Shown: positions 25,711-35,658 of the stretch, piece by piece
Layout of the letters: every line of letters begins with the position of its first letter
Position numbering within the stretch: the stretch's first letter is position 1
Assembly (NCBI GenBank): GCA_002238855.1
Contig: MPND01000001.1
Coordinates: forward strand, 105,008 to 169,007
Length of the DNA stretch: 64,000 nucleotides
DNA from: SAR202 cluster bacterium bin90
GTDB taxonomy: Bacteria; Chloroflexota; Dehalococcoidia; Lucifugimonadales; JADFKI01
Direction of reading: 5' to 3'
Notes under the pieces: model-generated
The model's input: the letters and a program-made list of their open reading frames with translations, nothing else
Told to the model about the DNA's origin: nothing
Databases searched by the model: none
Program-made: the position numbers and the translations under genes

Positions 25711-27792
25711 CTACTGTGGCGGCTCTACGATCTCCAGCACTTGGTTGGCTGCAATGTCTTCGAGCACCTGCGTCCTGCCGCTCGGCCACCGCACTTCGAT
25801 CATATCCACGCTGTTCGCCCGCTCCAACCCAAACTCAAGCTCTACGCTGTCCATCGACAGGTAGCTCGAACCGGCTCGCACCTCTTGCACTTGCGTCCGG
25901 TCTCCTGCAGTAAGGTACACGCGCGCGCCAATGCCGTCCGCGTTGCTGCCGCTCCCGTCGATCGCCATCCGTCCCTTCAGCCGCAATGTAATCCACCGGT
26001 TGTTCCCACCCGGATTCATCCAGACGAACATCGGCCCACCCGCCTCACTGAAGGTAACCTGTCGCGAGTCCTCCCACAAGCTGCCCTTGCTATTCGTACC
26101 TATTAAGTCCACATAGCCGTCGCCGTCCAGATCGCCATGCGCAACACCCTTGCCGTTCTCATGAAACATCGGGTCAATGCGATGAATTCCGGTATCTCGA
26201 TCCGGATCGAGCGGGTCTATCTTGTCGTAGCGGGCGCGCTGGATGTCCAGAAGCTGAGCCCGCACGGTGATGTCCTCAAATGTACCCGGCTCCACATTCC
26301 GCATCATTCTCCCGGCAGAAGGGAACACCTCACCTCCCGGAGCCTCGCCTCTGTCAACCGTAGATCCCAGCCAGTAAAGGTCTTGATCTCCGTCGTTGTC
26401 GTAGTCGAAGAAAGTCGTGCCGAAGGCGAAATCGTATGCGCTCAGCCCGGTCGGTACGACTTGCTGGGGATGGATATTTCCCGCATCCAGCGAGTCGGGA
26501 GGCATCAGCGGGCTTGGAGTCACCGACACCGAAGGAGCGACATCATGAAACGCGCCAATCCTTCCGACGCCGGGCACATCCCGCACACCGTCATTTCGCA
26601 GCAGGTAGTGCAGGCAAGTCCCCCAGGCGAACCGCTCATGGTACGCGCAGAACGGCATCGGAGTCTCAGGTGGTGCATTCAGACGCGGATGGAATCCCAC
26701 ATTGGATATAAAGATGTCCAGGTCTGCGTCTCCGTCAAAATCACCTATCGCAAAGCCCATCCACGCTCCCACCTGGTCCACGCCCATCTCACGTGCCACA
26801 TCGGTGAAGCGCACGTTACCCGGAACGGAGTCGTTGCGAAGCACATGCAGCCTGTCTCCGTCGTTCGCCACCCACAGGTCCGAATCCCCGTCACTGTCAT
26901 AGTCGAAGAAGGTCACCGCTTGAGTCTGTCCGCTCGGATCGCCCACACGGTTGTCGTAGTCGTCACGCAGGTTTGGGTCGTATGCCTCGAACTCGTCCCC
27001 GGTGTCATCATCCCTGTACAGCACCGGTTCGCCGTCACTTTCGCGCATCCATACCTGTGGCCCCTTCACGCCTGCACTCTCGCTAATATCTGTGAAGGTC
27101 AGGTTGCCGTTGTTGCGATAAAGCACATTGAACTGCCCGTTCTGGAACGGCACGCTCATCCCACGAAAGTCGTCCTCCGCGAGATTGCCCACATATATGT
27201 CCACCCACCCGTCACGATCAACATCCGCGCAGGTAGCGCTCATCGCCGCTCGTCTATTCACCGCCTCTCCAAACGCCGAAGCGGTAATGTCTGCAAATGT
27301 GCCGTCGCCGTTGTTCAGCAGCAGCCGGTCTATATTCTGGTCTCCCTCAGGCGGAGAGCGATAGTCTAGTCTGTCTGTCAGGCTACCCTGCGCCCCTACA
27401 TACAGGTCCTGGTAGCCGTCGTTATTCACATCACACGCGACAACGCCGGTGCCGTGTGACTGCCGCAGTGCTGCCCCAGTGTCATCCGCCACATTCTCGA
27501 AAGTCCCGTCCCCATTGTTGCGATACAGCCAGTTCCCGAATTCGTAAGCATTGGACACATAGAAGTCCATATCGCCGTCACGGTCATAGTCAAAGATCAC
27601 CACGCCCGGCCGTATATTCCACGACTCCTTCAGCCCCTTCAGTGCGGTCTGAGTCACATTTACAAACGGCTTAATTTCCTGCGCCTCTTCGCCGGGCTCG
27701 TCGGCCGGCATCGCCGTCTGGTGGCAAGAGAGCAGAAAAAGAACCGCCGTCACAAGCACTGCGACGGCGGTCATTCTATTACGAGTAAGCAT
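25711..27792 (-). CDS. CRTAC1-family FG-GAP/ASPIC-UnbV lipoprotein
   Basis: 693 residues from ATG 27792 (a TTG ten codons upstream is possible). A signal peptide ends in the lipobox FLLSC. At least seven Ca-binding DxDxDG-type repeats follow (DYDRDGDMD, DVNNDGYQD, DVDRDGWVD, DYDSDGDSD, DFDGDADLD, DYDNDGDQD, DLDGDGYVD), indicating an integrin-like propeller. The C-terminus is the ASPIC/UnbV domain (VRAGSSYLSMDS, EVRWPSGR). Such proteins are surface-exposed and common in marine bacteria; function unknown. It lies 42 bases behind the DppC gene of cassette B and may be the last gene of that operon. Confidence 0.9.
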   Translation of the reverse strand: MLTRNRMTAVAVLVTAVLFLLSCHQTAMPADEPGEEAQEIKPFVNVTQTALKGLKESWNIRPGVVIFDYDRDGDMDFYVSNAYEFGNWLYRNNGDGTFENVADDTGAALRQSHGTGVVACDVNNDGYQDLYVGAQGSLTDRLDYRSPPEGDQNIDRLLLNNGDGTFADITASAFGEAVNRRAAMSATCADVDRDGWVDIYVGNLAEDDFRGMSVPFQNGQFNVLYRNNGNLTFTDISESAGVKGPQVWMRESDGEPVLYRDDDTGDEFEAYDPNLRDDYDNRVGDPSGQTQAVTFFDYDSDGDSDLWVANDGDRLHVLRNDSVPGNVRFTDVAREMGVDQVGAWMGFAIGDFDGDADLDIFISNVGFHPRLNAPPETPMPFCAYHERFAWGTCLHYLLRNDGVRDVPGVGRIGAFHDVAPSVSVTPSPLMPPDSLDAGNIHPQQVVPTGLSAYDFAFGTTFFDYDNDGDQDLYWLGSTVDRGEAPGGEVFPSAGRMMRNVEPGTFEDITVRAQLLDIQRARYDKIDPLDPDRDTGIHRIDPMFHENGKGVAHGDLDGDGYVDLIGTNSKGSLWEDSRQVTFSEAGGPMFVWMNPGGNNRWITLRLKGRMAIDGSGSNADGIGARVYLTAGDRTQVQEVRAGSSYLSMDSVELEFGLERANSVDMIEVRWPSGRTQVLEDIAANQVLEIVEPPQ

Positions 27793-27834
27793 GATTTCTG
27801 TGGGAAACGTCAAGCTCGGCAACCCTGCCGGCGG

Positions 27835-28749
27835 CTAGTCAGCCCCACGCAGCCTTGGATCGAGCATGTCCCGCAGCGCATCGCCAAAGATGTTTGAGCA
27901 AAGCACCACAATCGTAATCATCAGCCCCGGCGCATAGACCAGGTGAGGGTTGTCAGTGAAATAGCTCGCTGCCCTTATCAGAAGGTTGCCCCATGATGAT
28001 GTCGGCGGCGCGATCCCGATTCCCAGATAGCTGAGAGACGCCTCAATGACGATTGCGTTACCGATGTTGACCGCCAGCATAACGATCCAGGGCGCCCAGG
28101 AGTTCGGCACCAGGTGCCGCAGGATGATGCGCTGATTTGTCGCACCAATCGCACGGCTTGCCTCGATATACTGCATGCTTCGTAGCACCAACGCATGAGA
28201 ACGCAGCAGGCGAGACGCGTATGGAGCGATTCCGACCGCAATTGCTAGTATGACGACCCAGAGATTGAAGCCCAGGGAAATGGTGATTGCCATTGCCATC
28301 ACCAGGCTGGGAATCGCCATCAATGTGTCAGTCAGCCTCTGAATAATGAGGTCAGTCAGTCCGCCGAAATATGCTCCAGTAATTCCCGCGAGTGCGCCGA
28401 TGGTAATGCCGACCGTTGGAGCTATCAATCCGACAGTCAGAGATACTCGACCGCCGACCAGTACTCGCGTGAAAAGGTCGCGGCCTAATGTGTCAGTTCC
28501 TAAAAAGTGAATACCGAAATTCTTTCCGGGTTCGAACAATCCCCCTAGTCTGACTCCGTATGCCTTATTCGGCTCGAAAGGAGATATGATGCCGGCAAAT
28601 ACTGTGGCAAAAACTACTATGGACAATACTACTACGGCAACAGACGCAGAAGGGTACCTACGCCAGAATCTGACTAGGAAGGTTTTTAGCTCCTGCCCAA
28701 AACTCCTACGTTGTACGGCGCCCGCAATACCGATACCTGCTTGGCCCAT
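27835..28749 (-). CDS. ABC transporter permease, DppC/OppC type (cassette B)
   Basis: 304 residues: an N-terminal transmembrane helix, a periplasmic loop ending in FLGTDTLGRDLFTRVLVGGRVSLTVG (the conserved OppC_N junction), and five further helices with the EAA loop EASRAIGATNQRIILRHLVPN. The C-terminus DMLDPRLRG is standard for the subfamily. It pairs with the DppB-type gene 58 bases upstream. It lacks the Cys-containing periplasmic insertion seen in the DppC genes at 35.7 and 44.1 kb. Confidence 0.93.
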   Translation of the reverse strand: MGQAGIGIAGAVQRRSFGQELKTFLVRFWRRYPSASVAVVVLSIVVFATVFAGIISPFEPNKAYGVRLGGLFEPGKNFGIHFLGTDTLGRDLFTRVLVGGRVSLTVGLIAPTVGITIGALAGITGAYFGGLTDLIIQRLTDTLMAIPSLVMAMAITISLGFNLWVVILAIAVGIAPYASRLLRSHALVLRSMQYIEASRAIGATNQRIILRHLVPNSWAPWIVMLAVNIGNAIVIEASLSYLGIGIAPPTSSWGNLLIRAASYFTDNPHLVYAPGLMITIVVLCSNIFGDALRDMLDPRLRGAD

Positions 28750-28807
28750 TCTCTCTGCCGCTCCTTCGCTCCTAAGAACGTGTTTTCAATAGAATTTGAG
28801 CGCTGCT

Positions 28808-29755
28808 CTACGAGTAGCGGATACGTGGGTCAACAACCGAATATAACAGGTCGATGACCAGTATCCATGCAGCAAGGATGACCGTCAACACCACCACGAT
28901 GCCAACCACCATGTCGTAGTCTCTGGCAAAAATAGAGACCAGAATCTGCTGTCCTAGACCAGGTATAGAGAATACATTCTCGATGACCACCACACCGGAA
29001 AGGATCGCTCCGAAGTGGTAGCCCGCCATCGTAAGCACAGGGATGCTCGCATTTCTGATTGTGTGTCGCATTACGACCAGAAACTCGCGCAAGCCTTTAG
29101 CACGGGCGGTTCTGACATAGTCCTCTCGCAAGACCTCCAACATCATGGAACGCACGAGACGACTCAAAATTGCGGCGGATGTTATCCCTGTGGCAATAAT
29201 TGGCAGGAAAAGCTGCGCCATGTTGCTGCCGGGATCCGAGAAGAAGGACGTGTAAACAACCGGTTTACTCCAGTTGAACGCCCGTGACGCGAAAATAATG
29301 AGCAGGATGCCGAGCCAGAAAGATGGCACGGCGAGCGATAACGCAGTGAAAATGCGAATTCCCTGGTCCCACCATGATCCCCTCCTTACAGCGGAGATAA
29401 TGCCCATCGGGAAAGCAATCGCGAGCGAGAACACCATGGCAAAGATCGCAAGCGTCAGCGTAGCCTCGATCTTGTCCTTCACTATCTGCGTGACGAACCG
29501 GTCCTGGTAGTGCGAGTAACCTAGGTTGCCATTAACGGTACCCCAAATCCATCTTCCGTACTGGACCACCATTGGGTCATTTAGCCCCAACTCTTCCCGC
29601 AGTTTTTCCTTAGATTCTTGGGTGGCGCCTCCCTCTGACGTGAGCGTGCTGACGATGTCGCCTGGCAGGACACGCAGCATGAAGAACACCAGCGATCCCG
29701 AGAGGAATACAGTGGGCACAATGAGTATCAGCCGCCGGATTATGTATTTCCACAT
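28808..29755 (-). CDS. ABC transporter permease, DppB/OppB type (cassette B)
   Basis: 315 residues with six transmembrane helices and the usual DppB start (RRLILIVPTVFLSG) and end (YSVVDPRIRYS). The EAA motif region is REDYVRTARAKGLREFLVVMRHTIRNA, which contacts the ATPase. AGGAAG lies before the ATG. It is preceded on the transcript by three solute-binding genes and a strong hairpin, which may lower permease expression relative to the binding proteins. Confidence 0.94.
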   Translation of the reverse strand: MWKYIIRRLILIVPTVFLSGSLVFFMLRVLPGDIVSTLTSEGGATQESKEKLREELGLNDPMVVQYGRWIWGTVNGNLGYSHYQDRFVTQIVKDKIEATLTLAIFAMVFSLAIAFPMGIISAVRRGSWWDQGIRIFTALSLAVPSFWLGILLIIFASRAFNWSKPVVYTSFFSDPGSNMAQLFLPIIATGITSAAILSRLVRSMMLEVLREDYVRTARAKGLREFLVVMRHTIRNASIPVLTMAGYHFGAILSGVVVIENVFSIPGLGQQILVSIFARDYDMVVGIVVVLTVILAAWILVIDLLYSVVDPRIRYS

Positions 29756-29796
29756 ATTGCTTCCTACTCTCTCTTTGGCCTACTTCCTCATTTCGC

Positions 29797-29836
29797 ATAC
29801 TCAGCCCGCCTGTCGAATCGGCAGGCGGCTGAGTAT
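29797..29836 (-). terminator. Strong intercistronic hairpin between SBP1 and dppB (cassette B)
   Basis: ATACTCAGCCCGCCTGTCG pairs with CGGCAGGCGGCTGAGTAT, with one bulged C and one wobble, giving a stem of about 18 base pairs and a tiny loop. It lies 53 bases after the solute-binding stop and 41 bases before the permease start. On the coding strand it is not followed by a U-tract, so it looks like an mRNA-stabilising or partial-attenuation hairpin rather than a full terminator, as is known after binding-protein genes in ABC operons. Confidence 0.65.
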
Positions 29837-29888
29837 TCATTACATTTGAAAGGACACGTCTATCGGTTACAGCCCCTTATTTCTGTTT

Positions 29889-31655
29889 CTAGCAGCTTGG
29901 TCCTGGGACCGGGGCGCCGCAATCGAGCCAGACATCCTCAAACTTGTTGTTGCTGAAAATTTCCTGTGCAACCGTGTCCCAGTTATGCACATAATTCCAG
30001 CGGAACTTGTTCTGGTTCACAGCCGCGTAAGGTACGCTAGGTACCCACTCTTCCAGCATAATCTTGTGCATTTCGCCGAAGAGCTCGTCCCGTTCTGGGC
30101 CGGCCTGAAGCGTTCGAGCCTCATTCCACGCCGCCAGGTAGTTGGCGGGCGGATCCCAGCCTCCATTGCGACCACCTTTCTCGCTGTACATGATGTCAGC
30201 AAGAGGCACAACGCCAGCATAGCTGGGAGCGGTACCGCCTGTGGCTGCCTGGTAGCGGCGGCCCTCCACAGAGGCGATCATCGAAGTCCAGTCCTGCGGC
30301 GTGACTTTGACATCAACACCGATCTCCGCCATATCTGCCTGGATCAGTTCCGCGTGCGCTGTCCGCGCCGTGACAACAATGAGCTCGAACTCAGTGAGTC
30401 CGCCCTTTTCGGCGAAATCCTTCGCCATTGCTAGTTCCTCGTCTCGTCTCTCCGGCCTGTATCCCGGAACCGTGTCAACAATTTCCTGGCTCGACGGGAA
30501 AATGTAGCTGAACCAGCTTATTGGATAGTAGGGGTTTTCGTCGCCCTCTGACTCGATGATGCCCTGCTTATAGACCCCGTAGAACACCGCCCGCCGCGCA
30601 TCGATGTTATCGAAGGGCGGAATCTGGTTGTTGAGCTGGATGCTTGCAACGTCTACAAAGGGACCCCTATCGAAGGATGCTTCGTCCGGACCATCGCCCA
30701 ATGGCATACTCTCGTACTCTTTGTGATTAAGGTTGTTGGGCTTGGTCGCGTCGGCCTGCTTGGCTCGAAGAGCCGCAACTCGTGCCTGCTGCTCGGTAAT
30801 ATTGATCGACGTGACCCTGTCCAGGTACGGATATGGGCTACCGTCAGGGGCGTCCCTGAAGTAGTCAGCATTTTTCTCGGAGTCAACCGATATGCCGTCT
30901 TCCGCATCGGTTACCTTGTAAGGTCCTGTTCCTATCAGGTCCTGCCAGCGCGGAATTGTATTTTCGTTGGCTTCTAGTACATGCTGCGGAATCATGGCAT
31001 GCCACTGGTTGGCGGACTCCGCGATGAAGTCGCCAAACGGCGTTGTCAGATTGATGCGCAGTGTGTTGTCGTCAACCTTTTCCATGGTATCAATCAGGTT
31101 GAATGCGCCCACGCGCGGCTGAATGATACCCTCGGGCGGATTGCGCCAGCGGTCGATCGCATAAATGATGTGGTTGATATCAAATGCGGTGCCGTCATGC
31201 CACTGCGTCAGATCTTCATCGATCTTGTATGTGAACACGGTTGAATCGCCGTTGACTTCCCAGCTCTCGGCCATGTCGGGCCAGATCTCAATGCCGTCGC
31301 GCGGCGAGAATTGCAGCAGCCCACTGTACATTCGTCCGCCATAGTGGAAGAGCGAAATCCAAGTGCTCGTCTGCGAGAAGTCCCACTTAGGCGGGAACCC
31401 ATCATTAATAACGCGCAGGTGTCCACCGCGCATAGCCTCACCGGTCGCCATCGCCGCCGCTGCAGGAGCTGCCGGTACAGGCGTTGCGATTGCCGGGGGC
31501 ACGACTGTCGGCGGGAATGTCGCTGTGGCTGAAACCTGTGCGGGTGCGGCAGGCGTTATTGCCTCGGGCGCGCTCGAGCAGGCTAGCCCGGCAACCAACA
31601 GGACTGCTGCTATGATCCCCACCAAGGTGAATCTTCCGTGTGTACCAATTTGCAT
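29889..31655 (-). CDS. Family-5 ABC substrate-binding lipoprotein, tandem copy 1
   Basis: 588 residues from ATG 31655 (GGGAGG about ten bases upstream). Signal peptide with lipobox GLAC, then a Pro/Ala/Thr linker (TFPPTVVPPAIA), then the SBP_bac_5 domain: GGHLRVINDGFPPKWDFSQ, KIDEDLTQWHDGTAFDINHI, IGTGPYKV. The protein ends in the conserved tail DCGAPVPGPSC. It is closely similar throughout to copies 2 and 3. It is the last of the three before the permease genes. The transported solute (peptide, opine, glycoside or metal chelate) cannot be assigned. Confidence 0.93.
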   Translation of the reverse strand: MQIGTHGRFTLVGIIAAVLLVAGLACSSAPEAITPAAPAQVSATATFPPTVVPPAIATPVPAAPAAAAMATGEAMRGGHLRVINDGFPPKWDFSQTSTWISLFHYGGRMYSGLLQFSPRDGIEIWPDMAESWEVNGDSTVFTYKIDEDLTQWHDGTAFDINHIIYAIDRWRNPPEGIIQPRVGAFNLIDTMEKVDDNTLRINLTTPFGDFIAESANQWHAMIPQHVLEANENTIPRWQDLIGTGPYKVTDAEDGISVDSEKNADYFRDAPDGSPYPYLDRVTSINITEQQARVAALRAKQADATKPNNLNHKEYESMPLGDGPDEASFDRGPFVDVASIQLNNQIPPFDNIDARRAVFYGVYKQGIIESEGDENPYYPISWFSYIFPSSQEIVDTVPGYRPERRDEELAMAKDFAEKGGLTEFELIVVTARTAHAELIQADMAEIGVDVKVTPQDWTSMIASVEGRRYQAATGGTAPSYAGVVPLADIMYSEKGGRNGGWDPPANYLAAWNEARTLQAGPERDELFGEMHKIMLEEWVPSVPYAAVNQNKFRWNYVHNWDTVAQEIFSNNKFEDVWLDCGAPVPGPSC

Positions 31656-31753
31656 GTTTGCCAATTCCTCCCAATTATTGTTCTCTCTAGATTTATGACT
31701 CTGTGATCTTCAAATTGTTGCTGGCCCAACATTTCCTCGTTGAGCTTGCGGCC

Positions 31754-33520
31754 CTAGCACCCTGGCCCGGGGCTTGGAGCGTCGCAGTCAATCCACACAT
31801 CCTCGAACCTGTTATTGCTGAATATGTCCTGAGCAACTAGGTTCCAGTTATGCACGTAGTTCCAGTAGAACTTATTGTGGTTTGCCGCGTAATAGGGCAC
31901 AGTGGGCACCCACTCATTCATCATGATGTTAAACATCTCGTCGAAGAGCTCGCTCTGCTCGGGTCCCGGCTGCATCGTCCTCGCCGTGTTCCATGCGGCT
32001 TCCCAGTTGTCAGGCGGGTCCCAGCCACCATTGCGGCCTCCACCATCGCTATACATGATGTCCACGATCGGCACTATGCCAGCGTAGCTCGGAGCGGTTC
32101 CGCCTGATGCCGCCTGGTACCTGCGCCCCTCGACTGAAGCAATCATCGCTGTCCAGTCCTGAATGCGGATGTCTGCTGTGATGTCGCAGCACTCCAACAG
32201 GTCCTGGGCAAGCAACTCGGCATGCGCCGTGCGGAATGGCACGAATATCAGCTCGAACTCCGTCAGTCCAGCCTTCTCCGCGAACTCTCTCGCCATCGCC
32301 TGTTCTTCTTCCCGCTTGGCAGGGTCGTAGCCGGGGATCTTTGCTATCTCCGTATCCGAGGGATGGAGGTAGCTGAACCAGCTGATGGGGAACACAGGGT
32401 TCTCATCACCCTCAGAGTCGATGACTGCCTGCTTGTTGAATGCGTAGAAGATTGCCCTGCGGGCGTCTACGTTATCGAAAGGAGGCGCCTCGTTGTTAAG
32501 CTGGATGCTGGCAACGTCCGCGAATGGCCCCGCCAGGAATGTCGCCTCTCCGCCACTCTCTTCCACGATGTTCTTATAGTCCACGTGGCTCACACCCACG
32601 AAAGTCGGCTTCGTAGCGTCGCCCTTCTTAGTTCTGAGCGCGGCAAGGATTCCCTGCGGCTCGGCGATGACCACTGAGGTCACCTTGTCGAGATATGGAT
32701 ACGGGGTGCCGTCCGGATCCGAACGGAAGTAATTGGGATTTTTGTCCATTACGACAGAAATACCGTCTTCCGCGTCAATGATCTCGTATGGCCCGGTTCC
32801 AACTACATCCTGCCATCGAGGAATCGTACTCTCGTTAGCTTCAAGGATGTGCTTCGGTATAAACATATGCCACTGGTTTGCCGCCTCTGCTATGAAGTCG
32901 CCGAAAGGAGCTTGCAGCTTGATTTCCAGTGTGCTGTCGTCTATTGCCTCCATGGTGTCGATGAGCGAGAACGCACCAACTCGCGGCTGAATTATGCCCT
33001 CGGGAGGATTGCGCCACCTATCGATGGAGAAGATGATGTCCTCAACGGTAAACGGCGTCCCATCGTTCCATTCGGTAAGGTTCTCGTTAATGTGGAATAC
33101 ATAGGTCTGGTTGTTGTCCGTGACCTCCCACGAATCTGCCATGTCCGGCCATATCTCCACGCCGTCCTTGGGAGAGAACTGCAGCAAGCCGTTATACGCT
33201 CGCCCTCCGTAGTGGAATAGCGAAATCCAGGTGCTTGTCTGCGTGAAGTCCCATTTCGGAGGGAAGCCGTCATTCACAACAGTAAGATGCCCACCCATCT
33301 GAATGCCGCTGGACGGCATCGCCGCAGGTGCTTCAGGTGCCGCAGTTGGTGCGGCAATTGCCGGCGGTATAGGTGTCGGCGGGAATGTCGGCGTAGCAAC
33401 CGGCGCCTCAGCCGCGGGTGCCGCGGCCTCTTCCGGCGGTCCGCCGCACGCTAGAGCAAATGCCAGCGCCGCCGCCAGCAGACTCATAGACAAGAGTCGT
33501 CCAGTAAGGCTAAGTCGCAT
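31754..33520 (-). CDS. Family-5 ABC substrate-binding lipoprotein, tandem copy 2
   Basis: 588 residues from ATG 33520, preceded by GGGGAGG. Lipobox ALAC, linker with TFPPTPIPPAIA, then the same binding domain as copies 1 and 3 (GGHLTVVNDGFPPKWDF, VGTGPYEI, GGRNGGWDPPDNW) and the tail DCDAPSPGPGC. It shares the ECCDI insertion (LLAQDLLECCD) with copy 3 but not with copy 1, so copies 2 and 3 are the closer pair. Differences are concentrated in the mid-domain that lines the binding cleft, consistent with different ligands for one transporter. Confidence 0.93.
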   Translation of the reverse strand: MRLSLTGRLLSMSLLAAALAFALACGGPPEEAAAPAAEAPVATPTFPPTPIPPAIAAPTAAPEAPAAMPSSGIQMGGHLTVVNDGFPPKWDFTQTSTWISLFHYGGRAYNGLLQFSPKDGVEIWPDMADSWEVTDNNQTYVFHINENLTEWNDGTPFTVEDIIFSIDRWRNPPEGIIQPRVGAFSLIDTMEAIDDSTLEIKLQAPFGDFIAEAANQWHMFIPKHILEANESTIPRWQDVVGTGPYEIIDAEDGISVVMDKNPNYFRSDPDGTPYPYLDKVTSVVIAEPQGILAALRTKKGDATKPTFVGVSHVDYKNIVEESGGEATFLAGPFADVASIQLNNEAPPFDNVDARRAIFYAFNKQAVIDSEGDENPVFPISWFSYLHPSDTEIAKIPGYDPAKREEEQAMAREFAEKAGLTEFELIFVPFRTAHAELLAQDLLECCDITADIRIQDWTAMIASVEGRRYQAASGGTAPSYAGIVPIVDIMYSDGGGRNGGWDPPDNWEAAWNTARTMQPGPEQSELFDEMFNIMMNEWVPTVPYYAANHNKFYWNYVHNWNLVAQDIFSNNRFEDVWIDCDAPSPGPGC

Positions 33521-33605
33521 GCTACTAAACCTCCCCAAAACTCTAAATTGGTCCTATGGCCAATCTATAAACTGGCCGACGATAATGTTGTAATTCACGG
33601 TACTT

Positions 33606-35381
33606 CTAGCATCCCGGTCCCGGACTTGGAGCATTGCAGTCAATCCACACATCCTCAAACTTGTTGTTGCTGAAGATGTCCTGGGCGACGAGCTGCCAGT
33701 TATGCACGTAGTTCCAGTGGAACTTGTTGTGGTTGTTCGCATACACCGGTACCATCGGCACCCACTCTTCGAGCATAATCCTGTGCATCTCGTCGAATAA
33801 AGCGTCCTGATCGGCACCCGGTTGCTGGGTTCGTGCCTTGTTCCAAGCGGCCTCCCACTCGTCGGGCGGGTCCCAGCCTCCGTTACGTCCTCCGCCTTCG
33901 CTGTACATGATGTCGATGATAGGAACCGTCCCGGCATAGCTTGGCGCCGTTCCGCCGATAGCGGCTTCATACCGTCGGCCTTCAACCGCCGCGATCATCG
34001 CCGTCCAGTCCTGAATTACGATGTTAACCTGCACATCGCAGCACTCCAGCAGGTCCTGCTGCAACTGCTCGGCGTGCGCCACCCTGGTCGGTATCCATAT
34101 CAGGTCGAATTCCGTCAGACCGGCGCTCTCAGCGAACTCACGCGCCATCGCAACTTCTTCGTCCCTCTTAGCAGGGTTGTAGCCCGGAAGCTCGGCAATC
34201 TCTGCCGGGGAAGGATGGAGATAACTGAACCAGCTAATTGGGAAAATCGGGTTCTCCGCGCCGTCAATCTCGATGATGCGGTTCTTATTGAATCCGTACA
34301 TTATCGCTCTTCGAGCATCAATATTGTCGAATGGCGGCGCCTCGTTGTTGAGCTGAACGCTGTCAACGGTAGCAAATGCCTCAGCCAGGAAGGTACCATC
34401 GCCCTCTTCTGCCATCTGTTTGTACTCGAGATGGCTCACACCCACCCAGTTGGGCTTCGTTGCGCTCGCCCTCTTCGCATTCAGGGCAGCGATAATTGCT
34501 TGCGGCTCGGCGATGACTACTGAGGTTACCTTGTCCAGATATGGATAGGGGTTCCCGTCAGGGTCGGAGCGGAAATAGTTCGCATCCTTTTCCATCTCGA
34601 CGGATATGCCGTCTTCCGCGTCCACAATCTTGTACGGCCCGGTGCCTACTAGCTGCTCGAAACTCGTGATCGTGTTGTCATTGGCTTCGAGGATGTGCCT
34701 CGGAATGAACATATGCCACTGGTTGGCAGCTTCCGCTATGAAGTCGCCGAATGGCTCCTTTAGCTTGATCTCCAGCGTACGGTCGTCCACCACTTCCATT
34801 GTGTCGATCAGATTAAACGCGCCAACACGCGGCTGAATGATCCCCTCAGGCGGGTCACGCCAGCGGTCTATGGCATATACCACATCGTCAAGCGTAAACG
34901 GCTCGCCGTCGTGATACTCTGTTAGGTTCTCGTTGATGTGGAATACGTAGGTCTGGTTATTGTCCATAACCTCCCACGAATCTGCCATGTCCGGCCAAAT
35001 TTCCACTCCATCCCTGGGGGAGAACTGCAGCAGGCCACTGTACGCCCTGCCACCATAGTGGAACAGGGAAATCCATGTGCTAGTCTGAGTGAAGTCCCAC
35101 TTCGGCGGGAAACCGTCATTCAGCACGCGCAGATGTCCACCCGTCTGAATGCCATCCGATGACATAGCTGCGGGGGCTGCAGCAGCTGCGGCAGGTGCTG
35201 CCGTCGGCTGCGCTATCGCGGGCGGAATGGGTGTCGGCGGGAATGTCGGGGTCGCTACTGGCTGCGCTGGTGCCGCCGCGTCACCATCATCAGGTGCGCT
35301 ACCGCACGCCAAGGCGAAGGCCACAATTACCAGCAAAGCCAGACCAATACAGAAGAGTCGGATTCTTAGCCCTTTTTGCAT
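33606..35381 (-). CDS. Family-5 ABC substrate-binding lipoprotein, tandem copy 3
   Basis: 591 residues from ATG 35381 (GGAGG upstream; the track start at 35450 adds 23 unsupported residues). Lipobox ALAC, a TFPPTPIPPAIA linker, binding domain (GGHLRVLNDGFPPKWDF, VGTGPYKI, GGRNGGWDPPDEW) and tail DCNAPSPGPGC. It contains the LLECCD cysteine pair shared with copy 2. It is the first gene of cassette B and lies behind a good promoter at 35534-35562 with a leader of about 145 bases. Confidence 0.93.
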   Translation of the reverse strand: MQKGLRIRLFCIGLALLVIVAFALACGSAPDDGDAAAPAQPVATPTFPPTPIPPAIAQPTAAPAAAAAAPAAMSSDGIQTGGHLRVLNDGFPPKWDFTQTSTWISLFHYGGRAYSGLLQFSPRDGVEIWPDMADSWEVMDNNQTYVFHINENLTEYHDGEPFTLDDVVYAIDRWRDPPEGIIQPRVGAFNLIDTMEVVDDRTLEIKLKEPFGDFIAEAANQWHMFIPRHILEANDNTITSFEQLVGTGPYKIVDAEDGISVEMEKDANYFRSDPDGNPYPYLDKVTSVVIAEPQAIIAALNAKRASATKPNWVGVSHLEYKQMAEEGDGTFLAEAFATVDSVQLNNEAPPFDNIDARRAIMYGFNKNRIIEIDGAENPIFPISWFSYLHPSPAEIAELPGYNPAKRDEEVAMAREFAESAGLTEFDLIWIPTRVAHAEQLQQDLLECCDVQVNIVIQDWTAMIAAVEGRRYEAAIGGTAPSYAGTVPIIDIMYSEGGGRNGGWDPPDEWEAAWNKARTQQPGADQDALFDEMHRIMLEEWVPMVPVYANNHNKFHWNYVHNWQLVAQDIFSNNKFEDVWIDCNAPSPGPGC

Positions 35382-35533
35382 ATTTGGTGCGCCCTCCTTA
35401 TGCCGTAATGCCTGAAAAACTATTCTTTCCAATCGCATGAAACTCCCCATGCAGCCCGTAATATTAGGTGCCTGTGCATTGTGGGAGCGACGAAGAATTC
35501 GGCGTGGGGAATTTAAGCCGAGGCTTTGCTGAA

Positions 35534-35562
35534 CTTATAATTGATATTAGTTTGATTGTCAA
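35534..35562 (-). promoter_or_regulatory. Sigma70-type promoter of transporter cassette B
   Basis: On the minus strand: TTGACA (35557-35562), a 17-base spacer, TATAAG (35534-35539). This is a near-consensus housekeeping promoter. It lies in the 277-base gap between the cassette A DppC gene and the first tandem SBP gene, and would give a leader of about 145 nucleotides. Confidence 0.75.
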
Positions 35563-35658
35563 CCCTGACACGGGCTAATCTGTGAAACTATTAACAAATT
35601 GATGCCGACAGGGTTGCGGGGTTCCGCTCGCATGCCAATTCACGACGTCGAGCTTCTC

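Noticed and set aside
26137-27369. 410-residue plus-strand ORF
   Set aside because: It lies antisense inside the CRTAC1 gene, whose product has clear domains. The translation is His/Arg/Val-rich as expected for a shadow of a GC-rich gene.
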